Origin: an uncultured Acetobacteraceae bacterium | GTDB taxonomy: Bacteria; Pseudomonadota; Alphaproteobacteria; Acetobacterales; Acetobacteraceae | Length of the DNA: 64,000 nucleotides | Assembly: GCA_943912335.1 (NCBI GenBank) | Contig: CALTUD010000011.1 | Location: 1-64,000, forward strand | Direction: 5' to 3' | Part shown: one piece after another, positions 50,400 through 58,303 of the stretch | Numbering within the stretch: position 1 is the first letter of the stretch | Layout of the letters: each line of letters begins with the position of its first letter | The notes under the pieces: model-generated | The model's input: the letters and a program-made list of their open reading frames with translations, nothing else | Databases searched by the model: none | What the model was told of the DNA's origin: nothing | Program-made: the position numbers and the translations under genes

Positions 50400-52118
50400 A
50401 TGAACCACATCCAGCCCACCCCGAACCCGCCCGAAGGCGAGACGCTGCTCGACCGGCTCGGTCAGATCCTGGTGGAAACGGGCCGTTGCGACGAGCGGAG
50501 CCTGGAGCGCGCGAAACGCGCGGCGGAAGAAAGCGGCCGCCGGTTCGACGGCGTGCTGCTGCAGCTGGGTCTGGTGTCCGAGCGCGGCCTCGCCGACAGC
50601 TTTGCCGCCCTGCTCGGCCTGCCGATCCTCCAGGCGGATGCCTATCCGGAAGAACCCGTTCTGCCGGAGCGTCTGCACGCACGCTTCCTGCGCGACGTGC
50701 GTGCTCTGCCGGTTTCGGCGGGGCCGCAGGGATTGATGCTGGCGGTGGCCGATCCGCTCGACGATTTCGCGGCGCAGGCGATCGGGGTCGCAACCGGTCT
50801 GCCCGTTTCGGTCGGCATCGCCGTGCCGATCGAGCTGGAAGCCGCGTTCGATCGGCTCTATCCGCGCGACGATGCGGGCGCCACACCCGGCGGCGAAGAC
50901 GAATCACCGTTGGAAGAAGATGCAGAGCGGCTCAAGGATCTCGCCTCCGAAGCGCCCGTGATCCGGCTCGTGAACCAGATCGTGTTCCGTGCGGTGGAAA
51001 CGCGCGCCTCCGACATCCATATCGAGCCGTTCGAGGACCGTCTGCGCATCCGCTACCGCTATGACGGCGTGCTGCACGAGATGGAAAGTCCGCCGCCGCG
51101 TTTGATCCCGGCGATCGTGTCGCGCATCAAGATCATGGCCAAGCTCGACATCGCCGAGCGTCGTCTGCCGCAGGACGGCCGCATCAAGCTCGCCGTGCGC
51201 GGCCAGGAAGTCGATTTCCGCGTGTCCACAATCCCGTCTCTGCACGGCGAAACCGTGGTGCTGCGCGTTCTCGACCGCAATGCGGTGACGTTCGATTACG
51301 AGAAGCTCGGCCTGGCGCCACGCGTCGTCGCGAGACTGGACGAGATGCTGGCGCTGCCGAACGGCATCGTTCTGGTGACGGGCCCGACCGGCTCAGGCAA
51401 GACCACCACGCTCTATACCGGGCTGCTGACGCTGAACGCGGTGACGCGCAAGGTTGTCACGGTGGAAGACCCGATCGAGTATCAGCTGCGCGGCATCAAC
51501 CAGATCCAGATCAAGCCGCAGATCGGATTGTCCTTTGCCGCCCTGCTGCGTTCGATTCTGCGTCAGGACCCCGACGTGATCATGGTCGGCGAAATCCGTG
51601 ATCTGGAAACGGCGCAGATCGCCATCCAGGCGGCCCTGACCGGGCATCTGGTTCTGTCCACCTTGCACACCAATTCCGCGGCTGCCGCCATCACGCGTCT
51701 GCGCGACATGGGCGTGGAAGATTATCTGCTCACCGCGGTTCTGCGCGGCGTGATGGGGCAGCGTCTGGTGCGCAGGCTCTGCGATTCCTGCAAGCGCGAG
51801 GAGGAGGCGGCGCCGGAGATGATCGAACGCTTCGGGCTCGACCGCCGCACGCAGCGTCGCCCGATCACCCTGTTCCATCCCGTCGGCTGCGCCGCCTGCC
51901 GCAACACCGGCTATCGCGGACGTCAGGCGATCGCGGAGTTCCTGGCGCCGGATGCGGAGGTGGAGCGTTTAATTTTTGCCAGAACCGATCACACGGCGAT
52001 CGAGCGCGCTGCCGTGCAGGCTGGCATGGTGACGATGTTCGAGGCCGGGGTGGAAGCGGCTTTGGCCGGTACCACCACGATCGAGGAAGTGGCGCGCTCG
52101 ATTCGTTCGGAGAACTGA
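50400..52118 (+). CDS. gspE: Type II secretion ATPase GspE
   Basis: This 572-residue hexameric ATPase powers pseudopilus assembly at the cytoplasmic face. N-terminal GspE-type domains (residues 15-160), then a complete motor: SDIHIEPFEDRLRIRYRYDG, Walker A GPTGSGKTTTLYTGL near residue 328, Asp box VEDPIEYQL, Walker B DPDVIMVGEIRD, LSTLHTNSAAAAI and a zinc-site CDSCKR with CAACRNTGYRGR. The start follows 75 bases after repeat copy 1 with no clear ribosome site. The gene expected next in related loci, gspF, is absent; repeat copy 2 follows 38 bases after the stop. Confidence 0.95.
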   Translation: MNHIQPTPNPPEGETLLDRLGQILVETGRCDERSLERAKRAAEESGRRFDGVLLQLGLVSERGLADSFAALLGLPILQADAYPEEPVLPERLHARFLRDVRALPVSAGPQGLMLAVADPLDDFAAQAIGVATGLPVSVGIAVPIELEAAFDRLYPRDDAGATPGGEDESPLEEDAERLKDLASEAPVIRLVNQIVFRAVETRASDIHIEPFEDRLRIRYRYDGVLHEMESPPPRLIPAIVSRIKIMAKLDIAERRLPQDGRIKLAVRGQEVDFRVSTIPSLHGETVVLRVLDRNAVTFDYEKLGLAPRVVARLDEMLALPNGIVLVTGPTGSGKTTTLYTGLLTLNAVTRKVVTVEDPIEYQLRGINQIQIKPQIGLSFAALLRSILRQDPDVIMVGEIRDLETAQIAIQAALTGHLVLSTLHTNSAAAAITRLRDMGVEDYLLTAVLRGVMGQRLVRRLCDSCKREEEAAPEMIERFGLDRRTQRRPITLFHPVGCAACRNTGYRGRQAIAEFLAPDAEVERLIFARTDHTAIERAAVQAGMVTMFEAGVEAALAGTTTIEEVARSIRSEN

Positions 52119-52156
52119 CGCACCGATGATCGTCAGCGTTGGTGTCTTGATAGGTG

Positions 52157-52271
52157 TTCTTTCTTGAAAGAAAGAACCAAAGAACTTTTGTTCGTTTGGT
52201 GTGGTGCTGAAACACACGCATAGCCCAAACATACAAAAGTCTTTTTGCTTCTTTTCCTTCAGAAAAAGAAG
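52157..52271 (+). repeat. Nested-palindrome intergenic repeat, copy 2
   Basis: Same organisation as copy 1: terminal hairpin 52157-52176, central inverted arms around GAACTTTTGTTCGTTTGG and CCAAACATACAAAAGTC, and a closing CTTCTTTTCC/AAAAAGAAG hairpin to 52271. It lies between gspE and the phosphodiesterase gene in the same orientation as copy 1. Confidence 0.85.
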
Positions 52272-52307
52272 ACTTACTCAGATCCTGTCCTCTTTCCGGA
52301 GAGCCGC

Positions 52308-53132
52308 ATGAATCCCGTTCCGCGCCTTCTGTGTCTTGCAGCTCTGGCCGGCTTCGGATCAGCTCCGGCATATGCCGCCGATCTCGCTGCGCGCCTGAAT
52401 GGATCAGGGCCGATCATCTGCGCGCATCGCGGCTGGCTGTCGCCGTCCGAGACCGAGAACGATCTGCAAACCTTTCAGCACACGGAACGAGCCGATCCAT
52501 TCATGCTGGAAATGGACCTGTCCGTCACACGCGATGGCGGCATCGTTCTGATGCACGACGCGACGGTCGACCGAACCACCGACGGGCATGGCCCGGTATC
52601 GTCCCTGGACACGGCGCAGATCGCGCAACTGCATCTGCGCCCACGTGGTGGCGTCGCCGGGCCGGACGCGCCGCCGACTTTGGGATCGGTGCTGGCCTGG
52701 GCCGCCACCGATCCCGACGCGCTGTTGATGCTCGACATCAAGAAGACCCCGCCAGACAAGGCGATGAAACAGGTGCGTGCGGCCGGTATGACGCCGCGCG
52801 TTCTGCTGCTCGCCTTCGATCGCGACACGGCTGCCCGTGCCTTCGCGTCGGACCCGGAGGTGCTGGTGTCGGTCCTGATCACGAAGGAGACCGATCTGGA
52901 CCTTTATCGGGCGATGGCCGGCGCTGGACGTCGTTTCGCTGCCTATGTTCCGGCGAGCAGTCCGGCCGCTTTGTTCGAGCGCGCGCATCGAGCGGGTGCG
53001 TTCGTGATCACCGATCTGCTGGACCGCCGGGATGCGCTGGCGCCAGGGGCCGATCCATCCGTTCTGGCGGGGCGGCATGCCGATATCGTCGTCAGCAACG
53101 ATCCGCGCGCGACGCTTGCCGTCATGCGGTGA
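52308..53132 (+). CDS. Secreted glycerophosphodiester phosphodiesterase
   Basis: A 274-residue protein with a signal peptide (residues 1-24, PVPRLLCLAALAGFGSAPAYA) and a TIM-barrel GDPD domain: ICAHRGWLSPSETENDLQTF (catalytic His and Glu), EMDLSVTRDGGIVLMHDATV with the second catalytic His, and LMLDIKKTPP. It hydrolyses glycerophosphodiesters in the periplasm. Several positions are less conserved than in GlpQ. CGGAGAG precedes the ATG. It sits between repeat copies 2 and 3, inside the interrupted secretion locus, with no evident functional tie to secretion. Confidence 0.85.
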   Translation: MNPVPRLLCLAALAGFGSAPAYAADLAARLNGSGPIICAHRGWLSPSETENDLQTFQHTERADPFMLEMDLSVTRDGGIVLMHDATVDRTTDGHGPVSSLDTAQIAQLHLRPRGGVAGPDAPPTLGSVLAWAATDPDALLMLDIKKTPPDKAMKQVRAAGMTPRVLLLAFDRDTAARAFASDPEVLVSVLITKETDLDLYRAMAGAGRRFAAYVPASSPAALFERAHRAGAFVITDLLDRRDALAPGADPSVLAGRHADIVVSNDPRATLAVMR

Positions 53133-53172
53133 GCGACGTTTTCAGATCAAGCGACATAAGCACAAGGCAGAT

Positions 53173-53288
53173 CTTCATTTTCTAAAGAAAAAGAAGCAAA
53201 AAGACTTTTATCCGTTTGGGTTGTAAGTGTGTTTCTGCCGCCGTGCCAAACGGACGAAAGTTCTTTGGTTCTTTCTTTCAAGAAAGAA
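53173..53288 (-). repeat. Nested-palindrome intergenic repeat, copy 3, inverted
   Basis: The same unit read on the minus strand: the T-rich hairpin arm lies at 53173-53196, inverted arms around GACTTTTATCCGTTTGG and CCAAACGGACGAAAGTTC, and the GAAAGAA terminal hairpin ends at 53288. It lies between the convergent phosphodiesterase and SH3-lipoprotein genes and may end both transcripts. Confidence 0.85.
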
Positions 53289-53300
53289 CATTCCTCTCCT

Positions 53301-54038
53301 TCAGTGCGGCGGCCCGTCCAGCATGCTCTGATGCACCCAGCCCCAGGGCGCATCGTCGCCCACCTGATACCAGCCCCCGGGCGCGGTGCCGAACACATGC
53401 AGCGCCGTGCCCTGCGGCACCACGCGCACGGATTCCCCCTGCGGCGTGGCATGCAGATTGGCGTTCTGGCGCATCGTCACGGTGCCGCTGGCCGGCGTCA
53501 CCCCTGGCGCCGTACCCTGCGGCGTTCCCCCCGAGACGGCTGGCGCGCTCGCCGTGGACGAGGCGGTATTCTCCGACGGGCGTGGAATCTCGTTCGGCAC
53601 CGGCGGGATCGGCGCCACGCTTTGCACGGGTCCGTCGGATGGGCCGCCCTTGTCGTAGCAATGCACCACGAGGGCGAGATAGGTGCGGTCGGCATCGGCC
53701 ACGCTGGTGCCGATGAAACGCGCATCGTCCGGATTGCTCCAGCCGCCTTTCGCGTCGCGCTGCATCACCGCCACGAACGGCACGAACAGGGCCGGATCGT
53801 CCGGATAGGGCGAGACCTGGCCGCACACGGCGCGCCGGTCGTCCAGCGCCTGGGCGTAGCTCTGCACGCCGCGGAACGCGGCGCTTCTGGCGTTGGGCAG
53901 CGCTGCGCGGATCGCGGCTTCTGCGGCGGAAACGGCAGCGGGGGCGGCTGCATCGGTGGCGGAAGCCGGCGTCTTGGCCGGCTTGCACCCGGCGACGAGC
54001 AGCATCGCCGCGAACCCCACCCAAACCGTCTTCCGCAT
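53301..54038 (-). CDS. Lipoprotein with C-terminal SH3-like domain
   Basis: A 245-residue lipoprotein (WVGFAAMLLVAGCKP, lipobox VAGC). Residues about 40-130 form an unknown globular part (VCGQVSPYPDDPALFVPFVA). A Pro/Ser/Thr-rich linker follows. The C-terminus is a bacterial SH3 domain (TMRQNANLHATPQGESVRVV, FGTAPGGWYQVGD, WGWVHQSML). SH3b domains often bind peptidoglycan. GGGAGG precedes the ATG at 54038. It is oriented against the secretion genes. Confidence 0.78.
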   Translation of the reverse strand: MRKTVWVGFAAMLLVAGCKPAKTPASATDAAAPAAVSAAEAAIRAALPNARSAAFRGVQSYAQALDDRRAVCGQVSPYPDDPALFVPFVAVMQRDAKGGWSNPDDARFIGTSVADADRTYLALVVHCYDKGGPSDGPVQSVAPIPPVPNEIPRPSENTASSTASAPAVSGGTPQGTAPGVTPASGTVTMRQNANLHATPQGESVRVVPQGTALHVFGTAPGGWYQVGDDAPWGWVHQSMLDGPPH

Positions 54039-54127
54039 GTGTTCATGTCCTCCCGCAGGCCCAACAGACGCCGGAAACAGGGCGGAAGTTCGTTCGGGCG
54101 GAAACAGTCCGGGCTGACGGCGCCCTT

Positions 54128-54847
54128 TCAGCCCTCCAGCTCGCCCTGGCGCATCGCGACGCGCACCGCCTGCGCCGTGGTGGCGACGCCCAATTTGATC
54201 CGAACGCGACGCAGATGGTTTTCCACCGTTCGTTCCGACAAGCCCAGGGTTTCGGCGATCTCGATCTGCCGCCGCCCCGCTGCGGTCCAGCGCAGCACCT
54301 CGCGTTCCCGCTCGGACAGGGCGGCGCCCCCGTGCCGGTCCGTCTGGATCAGCAGCCGTTCCGCCGCCCGGAACGCCGCCACCGCCAGCACGGGCAGAAA
54401 CACGCGCGACACCGCACCGGACACGATCCGCGCCCCGCCCAGGCTCATCGCTCCCTCCAGCCCGTTCGGCCCGAACACCGGCACCTGCAGGCCATGCAGC
54501 CCCGGTCCGGTGGGTGCGCGCCGGACGCGGTAGCGCTCGCCGCTCTCCGTGTGCGTCTTGCTCCAGAAGAACGGCGCCCGCGCGTCCAGCACATGCTGCG
54601 TCATCGGGCAACGTCGGACATAGGTGTCCGCATCCACGGCGCCGCCGTTCTCGAACCAGTCCCCCTCGATCCACAGGATGCGGTCCACCCCCGGCTCGGC
54701 GGAACCGGCGGTAGAAAACAGGACGAACCGGTCGAAGCCGAACGGTGCCGCGGCCGTCCTCACCGCATCCTGGACCTGCGCCGGCCGGTCGGCCGCCTCC
54801 ACCGCCAGAACGGCGCGGAGGATCGAGCCGGCCGGGTCGTCGCTCAA
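54128..54847 (-). CDS. LuxR-type transcriptional regulator
   Basis: A 239-residue protein with an N-terminal sensor like autoinducer-binding domains (residues 15-165; FGFDRFVLFSTAG, WIEGDWF, VPVFGPNGLEGAMSLGG) and a GerE/LuxR helix-turn-helix (ALSEREREVLRWTAAGR then QIEIAETLGLSERTVENHL). No luxI-like gene is in the window, so it may be an orphan or respond to another signal. The TTG start at 54847 overlaps the stop of the HchA-like gene (TTGA). Coupling suggests joint expression, perhaps autoregulated. Confidence 0.8.
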   Translation of the reverse strand: MSDDPAGSILRAVLAVEAADRPAQVQDAVRTAAAPFGFDRFVLFSTAGSAEPGVDRILWIEGDWFENGGAVDADTYVRRCPMTQHVLDARAPFFWSKTHTESGERYRVRRAPTGPGLHGLQVPVFGPNGLEGAMSLGGARIVSGAVSRVFLPVLAVAAFRAAERLLIQTDRHGGAALSEREREVLRWTAAGRRQIEIAETLGLSERTVENHLRRVRIKLGVATTAQAVRVAMRQGELEG

Positions 54848-55707
54848 GGCGCCAGATCGGCCAGCAGGGTTTCCGCCGCCAGTCTGCCGAGCGCGTTGGA
54901 GGCGAGCGGGCTGTCGCCGGTCAGGAGGCGGCGATCCTTGTGCACCTTGCCGGTGATGTCGTCGTTCAGGATCTCCACGCCCAGCGCACGGAGACGCTCT
55001 CCGACCAGCCAGGGCATGGGGCCTGGCAGATAGCCGACCTCCACGTTGGCGCCCTTGTCCAGCGCGTCGGGGAAGACGCAGATCCGGTAGCCCTTGAACG
55101 GAAACGCATCCGTTTCGCCGTCCAGTCCGGCGGCGAGCAGGGCGGCGGGGCCGTGGCAGAGCGAGATGATGTGCTTGTTCCGCTCCAGCGCCCAGCGCAG
55201 GGCACGGCCGACATCGGCATTGTCCGGCACGCCGTTCAGAACGCCGTGGCCGCCCGGAACGAACAAGGCGACGTAATCGCCGCCATCCAGATCGGCCGCG
55301 ACCTCCGACAGCTTGCGCGGCGATTTCAGCCGGTCGCGATACTTGGCGAAGGTCGCGTTCACCGCCGCGTCCTCGTGCGGAAACGCCCACCATTCCAGCT
55401 TCACCGGATCGCCGGTGGGGGTGGCGATCTCGATCTCGAACCCGGCCTGATCCAGATGGTGCATCGGCAGAAGCATCTCGACCGGATGGTTGCCGGTGGA
55501 GAAGAAGGTGCCGTTGCCCATCAGCAGGTATCGCTCCTGCGAGGCGATCATCAGCACCTTGCCGGTGCCGGCGTAGCGGTGCGGATAATCGGCACCGTCG
55601 AAATCGGTCTTGGCGGCGGTGTACCGGCTCAGCGAATAGGGCGACGGAAAGAACGCGTTGTCTTCGGCCCGGTCCGGCGTGGGGCGGCGATCGTCGGTGG
55701 TGGTCAT
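54844..55707 (-). CDS. hchA: Hsp31/HchA-type DJ-1 family protein
   Basis: This 287-residue protein matches Hsp31, a glutathione-independent glyoxalase/deglycase and stress chaperone. The catalytic Cys184-His185 are in SLCHGPAALL, Glu77 in NHPVEMLLPM and Asp214 in FPDALDKG, closely aligned with the E. coli numbering I recall (Cys185, His186, Asp214, Glu77). YAGTGKVLMI and FFSTGNHPVE are family motifs. It should detoxify methylglyoxal. It is translated with the LuxR-type regulator through the TTGA overlap and lies divergent from gspL. Confidence 0.9.
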   Translation of the reverse strand: MTTTDDRRPTPDRAEDNAFFPSPYSLSRYTAAKTDFDGADYPHRYAGTGKVLMIASQERYLLMGNGTFFSTGNHPVEMLLPMHHLDQAGFEIEIATPTGDPVKLEWWAFPHEDAAVNATFAKYRDRLKSPRKLSEVAADLDGGDYVALFVPGGHGVLNGVPDNADVGRALRWALERNKHIISLCHGPAALLAAGLDGETDAFPFKGYRICVFPDALDKGANVEVGYLPGPMPWLVGERLRALGVEILNDDITGKVHKDRRLLTGDSPLASNALGRLAAETLLADLAP

Positions 55708-55835
55708 GGCGTGCGGCCTTTCTTTCGACTGTCCGCGTCACTCTGGATGGATGTGGCGGCGGCGCAATGCGGGTTTTCCCTCAATCGCCCCCGTCCGAGC
55801 CCGGTTCGATCACGGCGGTTTGATGCCGCGTGTCG

Positions 55836-56957
55836 ATGCTCTATCCTGCCGTCCGGATGATCCGCGACGCCCTCGTCTGGTGGTCGGACCAGATGCTCGA
55901 TCTGGTGCCGGCGCGCTTCACCCGCCCGGACCCGTCCGAGGCGGGCGCGCTGCTCGTCGAGCCGCTGCCTGGCGCGGTGCGTCTGTGCCTGCGCGAAGCC
56001 GGGGCGGAGCGCGTGCTCGAAACCCTGCCTCTCGCCGTCGTCGTTCCGGCGCTGGTCGAACCGGATGCCGATCCCGCACCTCTGGTCGACCCGGCCGATG
56101 CGGAGGGCTTCCTCCGGGCGATGGAGTTAGCGCTCGGTCCAGAGCGTAGCGTGCCGGTGCTGTTGCGCCTTCCCGCCACGGCCGTTCTGCGTCGCGACGT
56201 GACGCTGCCGCTCGCCGCCGAAGCCGGGCTGGATCGCGTGCTCGCTTTCGAGATGGACCGGCTCACCCCGTTCTCGGCCGACGAGCTGTTCTTTTCCTCC
56301 GTCGTCACCGGGCGCGACCGCGCAGCGGGCCGTCTGCTCGTCCGTCTCGCCCTGCTGCCACGCGCGCCCTTGCGGCCGGTCCTGTCGCTGCTGGCCGCAG
56401 CCGGCACGGAAGCGCAGGCGATCGACGTGCCTGCTGCCCCGGGCGAGCCCTCCCTGCGTATCCCCCTCGCGCATGAAGCGCCGGTTTCCGCACGCAGGCA
56501 GCGTTTCCAGCTCCGGGCCGCCTTCGGTGCCTGCACGGCGCTGCTTCTGCTCGCCGTCGTCCTGCCGTTCGTCCTGCAGCAGATGGCGCTGGACACCGCC
56601 GAGCGACGCATCGCCGCGCTGCAAACCCCCGTGCACGCGGTGCAGGCGCTGCAGAACCGCATCAACAGCGGCTCCGCCGGCGCGCTTCTGGTGCGGGCCG
56701 AACGGGCCCGCCTCGGCGACACGTTGTCGGTTCTCGCCGCCATCACCACCGTTCTGCCCGATGACAGCTACCTGACCGATCTGGCGCTGCGTCGCGGCGA
56801 GCTTACGATCAGCGGCCAGTCGCCCTCCGCGGCGCGTCTGATTCCGGCGATCAGTGCCGTACCCGCCTTCACCGCTCCCGCCTTCACCGCCCCGGTGACA
56901 CGTATCGAAGGGCAGGGACAGGAATTGTTCTCCATCAAGGCCGGGATCGCGCCGTGA
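55836..56957 (+). CDS. gspL: Type II secretion protein GspL
   Basis: About 373 residues. The N-terminal cytoplasmic actin-like domain (residues 20-220; LRLPATAVLRRDVTLPLA, RVLAFEMDRLTPFSADELFF) binds GspE. One membrane segment at about 232-253 (GACTALLLLAVVLPFVLQQ) is followed by a PilN-like periplasmic coiled-coil and ferredoxin-like domain. GTG 55830 and ATG 55836 are both possible. It ends in a GTGA overlap with gspM. It restarts the secretion locus after the four-gene interruption. Confidence 0.85.
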   Translation: MLYPAVRMIRDALVWWSDQMLDLVPARFTRPDPSEAGALLVEPLPGAVRLCLREAGAERVLETLPLAVVVPALVEPDADPAPLVDPADAEGFLRAMELALGPERSVPVLLRLPATAVLRRDVTLPLAAEAGLDRVLAFEMDRLTPFSADELFFSSVVTGRDRAAGRLLVRLALLPRAPLRPVLSLLAAAGTEAQAIDVPAAPGEPSLRIPLAHEAPVSARRQRFQLRAAFGACTALLLLAVVLPFVLQQMALDTAERRIAALQTPVHAVQALQNRINSGSAGALLVRAERARLGDTLSVLAAITTVLPDDSYLTDLALRRGELTISGQSPSAARLIPAISAVPAFTAPAFTAPVTRIEGQGQELFSIKAGIAP

Positions 56958-57601
56958 GTACTGCACGCACGCTGTCCCTGCCCACGGGACGTTCCGGCCG
57001 CCTTCTCGCCGTGGCGGCGTTGGTTCTGCTGCTTCTGCTGCTGTGGTCGGCCGTGGGGGCGCCGCTGCTCGGCTGGTATCGCGACCGCGCCGCCACCCTG
57101 GAGAACCGTCGCGCGGTGGCCGCGCATATGGCGGTGCTGGCGGAACGGCTGCCGTCGCTGCGGCAACAGGCGAGCGAAGCGGCGCTCAGAGCCGGTCCGT
57201 CCGCGCTCATGACCGGCAGCAGCGACGCCATCGCCGGGGCCGCACTGCAGGACCGGGTGCAGCAGATGGCGTCCTCGCTCGGCGCGACCCTGTCCAGCAG
57301 CGAAACCCTGGCCGCCTCGGCGGCGGGCGAGCATCAGGCCGGCGGTCCTTATCGCCGGGTCGGCGTCCGGATCGCCGTCACCGCGCCCTTTAATATCATG
57401 GTGAAATTTATTGCCGCGATCGAGCAGGCCTCCCCCGCCATGCTGATCGACGATCTCCAGCTCCATGGCCCCCGCATCCAGATCAGCGCCGACCCGCCGC
57501 TGGAATGCGCCATGACCGTTCTGGCCTTCCGCCATGCCGGTGCGGGCGACTCCACCGCCGCCCATGCCGATGCCGCTGCCGCCCCGGACGACGCGCCGTG
57601 A
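56954..57601 (+). CDS. gspM: Type II secretion protein GspM
   Basis: This 215-residue bitopic inner-membrane protein has a hydrophobic segment at about residues 17-40 (LAVAALVLLLLLLWSAVG) and a periplasmic coiled-coil plus a small globular domain (RVGVRIAVTAPFNIMVKF, MLIDDLQLHG). GspM partners GspL in the inner-membrane platform. GTG starts overlap at both ends (GTGA with gspL and with the next gene), giving strict coupling. Confidence 0.85.
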   Translation: MSTARTLSLPTGRSGRLLAVAALVLLLLLLWSAVGAPLLGWYRDRAATLENRRAVAAHMAVLAERLPSLRQQASEAALRAGPSALMTGSSDAIAGAALQDRVQQMASSLGATLSSSETLAASAAGEHQAGGPYRRVGVRIAVTAPFNIMVKFIAAIEQASPAMLIDDLQLHGPRIQISADPPLECAMTVLAFRHAGAGDSTAAHADAAAAPDDAP

Positions 57602-58293
57602 GCGGTGGTACGGCCCGGCCGATCCGGTTCGAGGTCCTGCTCGCCGCCGCCGGCGGCATGGCCTTGTTGCTGCTGCTCCTGCTGGCGCTGGAACTGCGCG
57701 CGGGCCTCGCCGGGCCGGCCGCAACCGTCGCCGTGCCGCTCCATGCCGGAGAAAGCGGCCACGAGGCCGCTCCGGCCGACGCCGTTTCCGCCTTTCTGTC
57801 GCCCGACGCGGTGGAAGACGCGCAGCGCGTGGTTCTGGCCAGGCCGGTGTTCAGCCCGCAGCGGCGGCCGCCCAGCGTGGCCGTGGCCGGTCCGCAGCAG
57901 CCGCGCTTGTCCGGCATCATCGTCGGTCCGCATGGGCGGCGGGCGATCTTCGCGGGCGCCGGCGACGCGCGCGGGGTGGTGGTGGACGTGGGCGGGCAGG
58001 CCGGTGCGTGGCACGTGCTGGCGATCGACGACCATTCGGTCCGGGTGAGCGGTCCGGACGGGCCCCGCACCCTGCACCCGTCGCGCGACAAGGCCGGTGG
58101 GCAGGACGACAACCCCCTGGGCGGCGCTCTGGGTGGCGGCGACGGATCGTCGCATCCGTCCATTCTCGATCTGCTTCGCAGCCGGGACGGTGGCCGTGGT
58201 ATAGGCCCCGGCCTGATGGGCGGTCAGTTGCCGCTGCCCCAGAACGGCGACGCGCAGACTCCGCAACAAACAGCCCCGGCGGCTCCAGAATGA
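57598..58293 (+). CDS. Type II secretion GspN/GspC-like protein
   Basis: This 231-residue protein has a membrane anchor (FEVLLAAAGGMALLLLLLL), then LARPVFSPQRRPP and a domain with LSGIIVGPHGRRAIFAG that reads like the homology region of GspC or the GspN-type proteins of alphaproteobacteria. It would connect the inner-membrane platform with the secretin. The C-terminus (about 155-231) is Gly/Asp/Pro-rich and low-complexity. GTG overlaps gspM. gspD starts 10 bases downstream. The cluster in G. diazotrophicus names the gene at this place lsdN. Confidence 0.75.
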   Translation: MSGGTARPIRFEVLLAAAGGMALLLLLLLALELRAGLAGPAATVAVPLHAGESGHEAAPADAVSAFLSPDAVEDAQRVVLARPVFSPQRRPPSVAVAGPQQPRLSGIIVGPHGRRAIFAGAGDARGVVVDVGGQAGAWHVLAIDDHSVRVSGPDGPRTLHPSRDKAGGQDDNPLGGALGGGDGSSHPSILDLLRSRDGGRGIGPGLMGGQLPLPQNGDAQTPQQTAPAAPE

Positions 58294-58303
58294 TTCTCGC
58301 CCG

